The notes below the pieces were generated by a model. That model saw only the letters and a list, made by a program, of their open reading frames with translations, was not told where the DNA came from and did no database searches. This document shows positions 56,817 to 64,000 of a stretch of 64,000 nucleotides of DNA, one piece after another. The stretch spans positions 36,037,554-36,101,553 of the forward strand of contig OX485803.1 in the NCBI GenBank assembly GCA_950295325.1, read 5' to 3'. Origin of the DNA: Polytrichum commune. Its lineage: Eukaryota; Streptophyta; Polytrichopsida; Polytrichales; Polytrichaceae. The number at the start of each line of letters is the position of its first letter. Position 1 is the stretch's first letter. The position numbers and the translations under genes are program-made.

Positions 56817-57866
56817 GATGTGTGACCAAGGCTTTTATAATGACGTGGATTCCTCTTGGCCATGGGCTTTGCACCACTGGCCGTGACCATAATTAACCAT
56901 AAATCATTTTATTTTTCTTGTGGTTGTTGGTCACGTGTGTAAAATGGCCCTTAGTGGTACCAAATTGTCCAAGACTCTACTAAAAACATTAGGACCATTG
57001 CCCTCTCCACGTCAATTCAACTTGAGTGGAGGGGGATTTCTGCATCCGAAGCATATATTATTGAATAATGTGTGTGGGGTCTCTTTGACCAACTGAAATT
57101 ATTGCAAGTATTGAAGAATGCGAGGACATGGTTTGCGATAAGTATATACCACACCATGTTGTATGGTTCAACACTTTGAGTGCCAAGACTGATTTCCACA
57201 TTGGATTGCACATGGTCTTGACCAATATGGAAATGATACGTGACCACAAATAACATAAAATAATTGTTAGTAAAACATACAATACCATGTGGTATTATAA
57301 CAAATGCATTGGCATCGAAGTAGTATGCGGTGGAGCACAAGACCTTAAAAAGTCCATTGAGCTCCGCCCTTGGAAACTACACCATCTCAATCATATACCC
57401 AACCCTCCGATATTTTCAAATAACACTCTTTGTGTTGGAAATGAGCCCAAATACAAGATACGGTTTTAATGAGACAAGTGAGTACAAGTAACATGGACAT
57501 TGACTTATAATGGCTTCTAATGTATGGATAAATCTCCAAGTATGAAAGGTACAAACATGGAATAAATATACCATAAAAATATCTTTAAAATTCAATTCAA
57601 ACATTTATGAAGAAACTTACAAATATAACAAGCTCAAGTCTCCACATTAGTGCTCCGCCTCCAACTCAACTCTCACTTCATCACTCCTTTGTCACTTTAT
57701 AATAGAGACCCAATAAGATCCCACATGGAAATAACATACCCTCCCTCAAAATGACACACCAAAAGGCCGTCATCGGACATGGTCCCATAATGGTGGCGGC
57801 TTATTAACTTGATGATTAAGTGAAGCACTTTGCCCAAGATTATCTCATGATGCAACACTTGCCCAA
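56817..57866. other. Intergenic DNA, no gene recognised
   Basis: Frames at 57017-57340 (-), 57287-57469 (+) and 57416-57604 (-) have no domain or splice support. Confidence 0.4.
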
Positions 57867-58215
57867 GTAGGTGGGTCTTAAATGGTTACTTTTTCCCACT
57901 AGTTTTCTACTTCTTCGACGACACATGATTGAATGTGTGAGTAGTATGAGATGGTCACCAAATCCAAATCAAGGCTTTAGCCAAATTGCTCATAGTTTTC
58001 AAAGCTCGTATGAGTATCTTATTCAATATCAAAGTGAAGATTCTTTTGTTCATTAAGTGGTTGTTCATGTCTATCCAAATTATGTTGATTATTGGACCTA
58101 GAATGATTATCATATTATGAGCATGTATTTTAATATCTTTAAGCATGTGTATATTTTGGTATCCATTTTTGTAGCCCACACCCAATCACATACCCATCAA
58201 ATGTAGGTGTATGAT
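57867..58215 (+). repeat. Dispersed repeat copy 4
   Basis: Begins GTAGGTGGGTCTTAAATGGT, then CACTAGTTTTCTACTTCTTC, CCAAATCCAAATCAAGGC, AAAGCTCGTATGAGTATCTT and AATATCAAAGTGAAGATTCT, ending around CACACCCAATCACATACCCA and CAAATGTAGGTGTATGAT. This is the longest uninterrupted copy here. Confidence 0.75.
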
Positions 58216-58730
58216 ACAGAAAAAATATCTGAATTGCTTCAGAACTTCATTATGAAGTTACTTCACAGTGAAGGGATATATATATATATAATTTCGTGAA
58301 TTACTAGGTGGGTGGTGAAACGTAGAGAAACATCATCAATGAGAAGTAATTATTGCATAAGTTGCAAGCGCACCTCTCATTCATCCAACATAAAAACCCT
58401 TGAATAATATGAATCTCGAACAATTGTTTATTTAGTTCATTTGACACAAAAATTAGCTTTAGAGACCCTGAATCAATTTAGTCCAAGTCAAGTGAGTTGA
58501 ATCAACCACAAACCTTCCGGATGTAAAGTGGATACTAACATGCAACAATTTTGTGGATAAAATTTCCCACTGCAATCAAATTAAATGTCAAACTTAAGTA
58601 CTTGCCTAGGTGGCTTGGGTTTGTGGAGTATGTGTAACCTCATCCATCAAAGGACATAGGGTCTCTAGTAAAAACATGAACCCTAGATGTTGAGAGCCAA
58701 TGCTTTTCAAATTCCCACTAGAATCCACTA
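58216..58730. other. Intergenic DNA with a short (TA)n run
   Basis: (TA)n at about 58278-58292. Otherwise nothing recognised. Confidence 0.4.
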
Positions 58731-59133
58731 CACCGTTATTGGTATTTAGTGTCACATACATTATTGACAAAATGATTCAAACCAGATGCTTAGAGTCCTC
58801 TGCTAATTTGTCAACATGACACTATATGCCAACATACACAACAAACTTTTTGAAGTGTGTGCTTGTTTATGGCATGGTAAACTCAACATAGCATATCAAA
58901 GTGCTCGACGTGATGGTTCTACGTTTCAATATGCAAGAGGACTACTATATTGAGCATACTAATTCCAATGTGTTGACACTTGAATTTAATGTAATCATTA
59001 ATATCTTGGCATTAGTATGTACAATAATATCATGCGGTCTATACGTAGGTTACACAGTGGTAATGTGGTAATGTTGGCCATTAATAGGGTAAGTGACACT
59101 TTATGCATGTGACACTAAATACCATAAACAATG
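58731..59133. mobile_element. TA-flanked MITE, about 32-bp inverted repeats (Tc1/mariner-like)
   Basis: CACCGTTATTGGTATTTAGT then GTCACAT on the left pairs, with about four changes, with the reverse complement of ATGTGACACTAAATACCATA and AACAATG on the right. TA lies outside each end (58729-58730 and 59134-59135). No coding capacity. Confidence 0.65.
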
Positions 59134-59700
59134 TAGACTAATGTAGAGTCTATAATTCAATGTTTGGAGTCAAACATGTTATAAACTATATATTCATACT
59201 AGATGATAGCTTGTTGCATGTTCACCTTCCCTATGGATGAGTTTCCATGTAAACCACAAAGCTCTTGCTATTGAGCTCATCAAATACATGATGTGTGTGT
59301 GTTCGTTATTCATATAACAACACCTATATTCATTTGTAGTTCATGTCTTTAGACTATGCATGAATGCATGTTTGAGTATATTGGCATCACAACTATTAAC
59401 CTACCTCATAATAACAATAATAATAAACTACACTTACATGATTATAGTATTGGAGTTGTTTACGTATTGTTATCGCATATAATTGAAACACCAATTAAGA
59501 ATCACCGATTAAAATATCATGGGGTTCAAACTATATCTACACGGAATCTAGTATACAAGTATGATAAATTTGGATGCGTGGTGTCTACATAAACTCATCC
59601 ATTGGGAAGGTGATGTTGTAATAAAGTATTGTATAAGTTATACAACTATTTGAATATGATTTGAATCCAAATATAGCATTAGAGACCATGAACTAGTATA

Positions 59701-60331
59701 CATTCTACCCTCTATAAATGTTAACCCTCGGGAGTGGATCAAAGTTAACATTTATAGAGGTGTTAACAGTTAACAATTATAAAATTACTTTTTGGAGCAA
59801 TATACAAATCTTAACATTTATAAATATAAGCAATTGTGAAGAGTCCTTGCGAGAGAATACCATTCATAAAATTGCAAACCCAATCAAAACTTTATTCAAT
59901 ATCAAGTTTACAAATCACGGGTGAAGTATGAATCAATGGTTCTTTGGTGAGATTCATCTGCATGCACAACTTGCAAATATTTCTCAATCTGCACCAACAA
60001 ACCCACATACTTGGACACATCACATGAACGTGATTCCATGTACCTTCTAATGGTACCAAAACTAGATTGCAAGTCACTATAAGATGGAACGGGTTCCACC
60101 TCACACTCCTCTCCCTCACATGTAATTGGATGTGTAGTTTTTATCATCCATATTATGGTTGTATTTCATTCGTTAACATTTATAGAGTCAAATTTACAAA
60201 GAAGGGAGTACCATTTTGTTAACAGTTAACACGTTTAACATTTATAGTGTGCAATATGTGGGGAGTAGAAGAAAGTTAACATTTAGAGAGGGTTAACACT
60301 TATAGGTGTAACATTTATAGAGGGTGGATTG
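59701..60331. mobile_element. TA-flanked MITE with CCCTCTATAAATGTTA inverted repeats
   Basis: Left end CATTCTACCCTCTATAAATG, right end the reverse complement of CAATCCACCCTCTATAAATG, with TA immediately outside both (59699-59700 and 60332-60333). Inside, TTAACATTTATAGAGG and GTTAACAGTTAAC motifs repeat several times near both ends. The minus-strand frames at 59892-60147 are not recognised. Confidence 0.7.
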
Positions 60332-60445
60332 TAGTGGGATTCAATCATGAACGAGTTTGCTCTCCACGTGTAAACTTAGGGTGTTATATTTAAAGCACAT
60401 TCATTCTCGGGTTTACATAGACAACACAAACTCAAAGCCACCTGA

Positions 60446-61045
60446 GGGGCTATTTACACCATGGACCATGAAGTCATCCCAAGGCCCTGTAAAATATTTG
60501 ATTGGCGGTTGAACTTGTCCCAGGACCACTTCGGTTTACATCAAGGAGAAAATGATAGAGTGATCATGGAGTTCGAGGTCCCCAAATGACATATTTCAAG
60601 ACCTACATTATCCACTAACATGGTCCACCATGTTTTGCGGTGGGAGAGGCAGAAGAGGTGCTTTAGTAGAAGAAGGGACAAAACAAGGGCCCATGGCAAA
60701 GAAATGTTGTTATAATAAATCTTCAAAAAAAATGTTTTTTGGGGGAGGAGAAGATGAAGGTGAAAGAAGACAAGGGAATGGTCAAACTTGATTGATTGAT
60801 TGATTTATTTATTCAAAACTGCCTCTTTTGGGCATATTTATTGTCTAAATTAACACATTCATTTATTGGTGCATGGTCATTCCTCTTGGTCCACATTTGG
60901 TTTACACCTAGTGGAGGGGGGGGGGGGGGCGGGGGCAAAGGCTTTGTAAAATGGATTTTTCAAGAAATATGAACATGGAAGTTGGACCATGGGAAAAACC
61001 CATCTTCCATGGTTTGACTTCATGGTCCATGGTGTAAACCGGCCC
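60446..61045. mobile_element. 600-bp MITE with GGGSYNRTTTACACC inverted repeats, possible PIF/Harbinger type
   Basis: Left end GGGGCTATTTACACCATGGA then CCATGAAGTCA. The right end is the reverse complement of GGGCCGGTTTACACCATGGA then CCATGAAGTCA. TGA and TAA flank the two sides, which would be an imperfect 3-bp TWA-type duplication. A homopolymer G run lies at about 60915-60935. Confidence 0.7.
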
Positions 61046-63370
61046 TAAGATGTTTGCATAAATTATGGACATGTTTGTTTTGTTGTCTATAACAATATTA
61101 GTTCATCAATTCAAACACAAAAATCAAGAAAGCTTATGACAAATTTGGATTTTTGGAAGTAAAATATATGGGAATATGCCTTGGGGAATGGGAGATCCCA
61201 TGACAAATTTAAATTCTTTAATCCCCATGACCATGCATGCATTTAACCTTGCACTCAACTGCACGGTGTATGTGATATTGAATATTATTAAGCCTCCATT
61301 AGATTACTCAACTCCTTGGTTGCGTTCCGTGGGACCAAGTATCGGGCAAGCATACTTCTCCTTTGATTCCAAGATATCTTCATTTATGGGGAGCACTCAT
61401 GTTGTATAATGTAGAGTTTCAAGAAGCATCTATAACGTACGAGAGTTTTTAAATCACAACCTTGTTCTTTGGAAAGACACCATCATCTAGTTGCTTAGTA
61501 ATGATGTGTGTTAGATGGTGGTACATACAACACTATATGAGCATCAGTTGGTTTATTTTGTAAATTATGCTATGATTATACAAGGCTTTTGACTCATGAC
61601 TTCAACTATGATAAACCAACCACAATATATGAACCTGATTAGAACATAAGAGCAACTCTATGCTAATAGTGATGAGAGGATCTCGATACCATTGTTGGAC
61701 TGGAAATACATAGGAATGCATGGGGTGTCAATAGTGAACATCAACAAGGGTGTCAAAGAACCTACCCGTGAGTATCCAAATTGAAATACCAATCACATGT
61801 TGACATTTTGTGGGTATGTCGAGGTCAGAGAATCTTTGTATGCATGAAATTTTATTTCTACTAGTACTATTCCAACCTATATTGATGTTATGGTGAATCT
61901 ACGTAGCCATGAAGTTTTTAAAATGGTATATATACCAAAATGGTGTTAAAAACATAAATATACCGTCAATATTCATACCACATTGGCATCAAAAATTGTG
62001 AAATCGTCATTATAGATACCCGAATGGTATTAAAACCGAAAGACAGTACCTATCCACATTCACACATTGACAATTTGCAAAACACGTGATTAATGAATGG
62101 CTCTCGAATGGAGCCTATGACCAGTGTCAATATGGATGAGAAAAGTTGGATGTGAAATAATGAGTACCCCAAGTTGGATGACCTTCAAGTCTTCCATCTC
62201 CTTGTGTTTTGCGGCAAGGAGGGGTTGGGACCCGAAAGCCATAAGGCCGTCAACCCTATTACCACCAATTACCGATGAAATTCATCCTAAATCTGGCATC
62301 CGATAATGAAGTATTTATGTGGTCAATTCTTCATAAGTGCCACTACCTTAAGGCCGTTTTACACAATCGACTAATGACCACAAGAAAAAAAAATGGATAT
62401 ATGCTTTATTGTGTTCATAGTCAGCAGTCCAAAGATCATGACCAAGAAAAATTCAAATCACATTTTAAGAGTCTTGGTCATGTGTCATAATGCAAATTGG
62501 ACTGTGACCGGGATGCAATATTTTTGAATGAAAATAAACTCATACATATATTCTAAAACAATCTTTTTATACGATCATCCTTATTTTCCACTAAGACAAC
62601 TTATTTGGGTTCGCTCATTGTAAAATCCGAGTGAGCACCAAACATTTTTGCCCATGTTGGATTCCATTGTCATTTCTAACGTGCTCACCCATGGTCACTT
62701 CTATTTTAGGTGGTTTTAAAAATAAAACAAAGTGAAACCGCCACTCGTTTCTCAACCAAGGAGAGATTTTAGAGAGTGGCGATCATGATCACTGGACACC
62801 AGTGTAACCCGACACTCGTATTAGTTAAGAAAGGGGACAAAATTGGCTTAAGTTGGTTGCTTAGTAGTTAATTGGTTTCATCTATAAATTTGTCATCCAT
62901 TGGGGATGGATGAAGAAATGCAATAAGTTGGTCTTATCTTAGTGTACACAAGATGTTTTGCTCAAGAAGGATAATTGATTCGGAAGCTACGGTTGTGGAG
63001 TGTCTTCCAACTTATTACACCGTGCACTTAACTCAAGGCCAAGTTTCCATGGCCGTAGTGGAACACTATGGTGATGTCACCCCAATATCTTCCTTTGACA
63101 AGACTATCGATCGGTGTCCGGGGAGAGTTTTGGGCATAGCAAATTCCGTCTAAATCCTAGTGTTTCTAAGTCCAACCGGTAACATTATTGTGATCTTCTT
63201 GATTTCTTGATTACTTTGAGATACATTCCATAGATTCCTCTCAAACGCAATGTAGTTTTATTCAAGTCTTGAACTTTAACCGGTCATTTTTCAAGCTCAA
63301 CCGGTTTCTCCCCCATTCATCGATGTTGATCATTTCTAGGCCATGGAGTCCGAAGCCAAAGTTAATGTTA
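61046..63370. other. AT-rich intergenic DNA, no gene recognised
   Basis: Frames at 61176-61409, 62124-62306, 62275-62490 and 62953-63153 lack domains. Near 61918-62045 AAATGGTATATATACC and TGGTATTAAAACCGAAA phrases recur imperfectly. Confidence 0.4.
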
Positions 63371-63492
63371 TTCCTTCCGTCCCAAAATGATTGTCCTACC
63401 CCTAGAGTTTCATGTCCCAAAATGTTTGTCAGACAAACATTTTGGGATAGAAAATTTCGGGGGGTAGGACGATCGTTTTGGGACAGAGGGAG
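63371..63492. mobile_element. Stowaway-like MITE, 122 bp
   Basis: Left end TTCCTTCCGTCCCAAAATGA, right end the reverse complement of CTCCCTCTGTCCCAAAACGA, flanked by TA at 63369-63370 and 63493-63494. These are typical Stowaway ends. A second palindrome, CCCAAAATGTTTGTC facing GACAAACATTTTGGG, lies at its centre. Confidence 0.88.
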
Positions 63493-63669
63493 TATATATT
63501 CGAGGCGGAGCAGTGTTGTAGGTTTCTGCAAACCTCTATGGTAAGGCAAGTTGGCCTTAAACAAAGATTTTTAGGTCTACACCCACTCTCGTAAAATATA
63601 AAACACACAATTGAAGTGCGAGCGAGTATTGCCAATTCCAAATTGTTTTCATAATCCATTTTTTTGCGT

Positions 63670-63780
63670 AAATCTTGAAACTTCTATGAATATCTTATTC
63701 ATTGTCAAAGTGAAGATTCTCATGCCCGTTAAATGATCATACATGTCCTTCCAAATAGGGGTGCTTCACATGAGGGCCCA
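63670..63780 (+). repeat. Dispersed repeat copy 5, partial
   Basis: CTATGAATATCTTATTCATT, GTCAAAGTGAAGATTCTCAT and CGTTAAATGATCATACATGT match the middle of copies 3 and 4. The start of the family is missing. Confidence 0.6.
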
Positions 63781-64000
63781 AGGCCAATTCAACTTGCTCG
63801 CGCCGATTGCTCGGCCAATGAGAAGGTCAAAGCAACATCGATCAAAGCCAAAAGGCCTTTACATGTGACTTACAAGTTAAAAGAGCGGTGGGTTTAAAAG
63901 GAAATGGATTTGGGACATGCCCTAACACAACCTTAGGTTCAAGAACCGGGTTGGACGCGTTTAGAAACCAATTTGTGACCTTGAGGGCATCATCGGACTT

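Overview
The window is nuclear DNA from a land plant. It holds intron-rich genes with GT-AG junctions and three host genes of plant families: a CHD-type chromatin remodeller, a membrane-tethered NAC transcription factor and a UGT80-type sterol glucosyltransferase. Between them lie plant CACTA, MITE and LINE elements. I cannot name the species. A LINE carrying both RNase H and a restriction-like endonuclease-type tail, and a Tc1-like helix-turn-helix fragment, would suit a non-flowering plant (bryophyte, lycophyte or fern) better than a flowering plant, but that is inference.

Layout. 1-8814 (+): 3' part of a CHD/SNF2 remodeller gene, 13 visible exons, ending in a large exon with a Ser/Pro-rich tail and seven degenerate SLEEVLRRTGS-type repeats. 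9.5-17.3 kb: gene-poor DNA with a Tc1-like transposase fragment, a decayed LINE, a MITE and a 40-bp retro-insertion. 17,323-32,530: one complete CACTA (En/Spm) transposon of 15,208 bp with 29-bp perfect terminal inverted repeats and a CAA target duplication. 32.5-34.9 kb: dispersed repeats and a GC-rich probable NAC promoter/leader. 35,761-38,386 (+): NAC gene. 39-42 kb: intergenic DNA with two MITEs. 43,473-51,304 (-): sterol glucosyltransferase in 16 exons, with a GC-rich leader/promoter near 53.0-53.76 kb. 53.8-64 kb: repeats, a LINE fragment with a 14-bp target duplication, and several MITEs.

The CACTA element is the most interesting object. It has two divergent genes. The minus-strand gene (about 23.6 to 18.1 kb) is a TnpA-like/Ptta-type accessory protein. 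The plus-strand gene (26.6 to 31.9 kb) is a TnpD-like transposase with a zinc-binding N-terminal exon, a TNP2 domain, a DUF4218-like part and a DUF4216-like part. Between the first transposase exon and the TNP2 exon lies an in-phase exon encoding a SET (lysine methyltransferase) domain, broken by one in-frame TAG. Palindromic ATGACT...AGTCAT clusters fill both subterminal regions and nearly every intron of both genes. A 20-bp minisatellite separates the two gene starts. The element sits inside an older dispersed repeat, whose two halves are found on either side of it.

Exon boundaries were set by hand from splice consensus, reading phase and family conservation. They fit in phase throughout, except one apparent 1-nt frameshift in the minus-strand transposon gene and the TAG in the SET exon.
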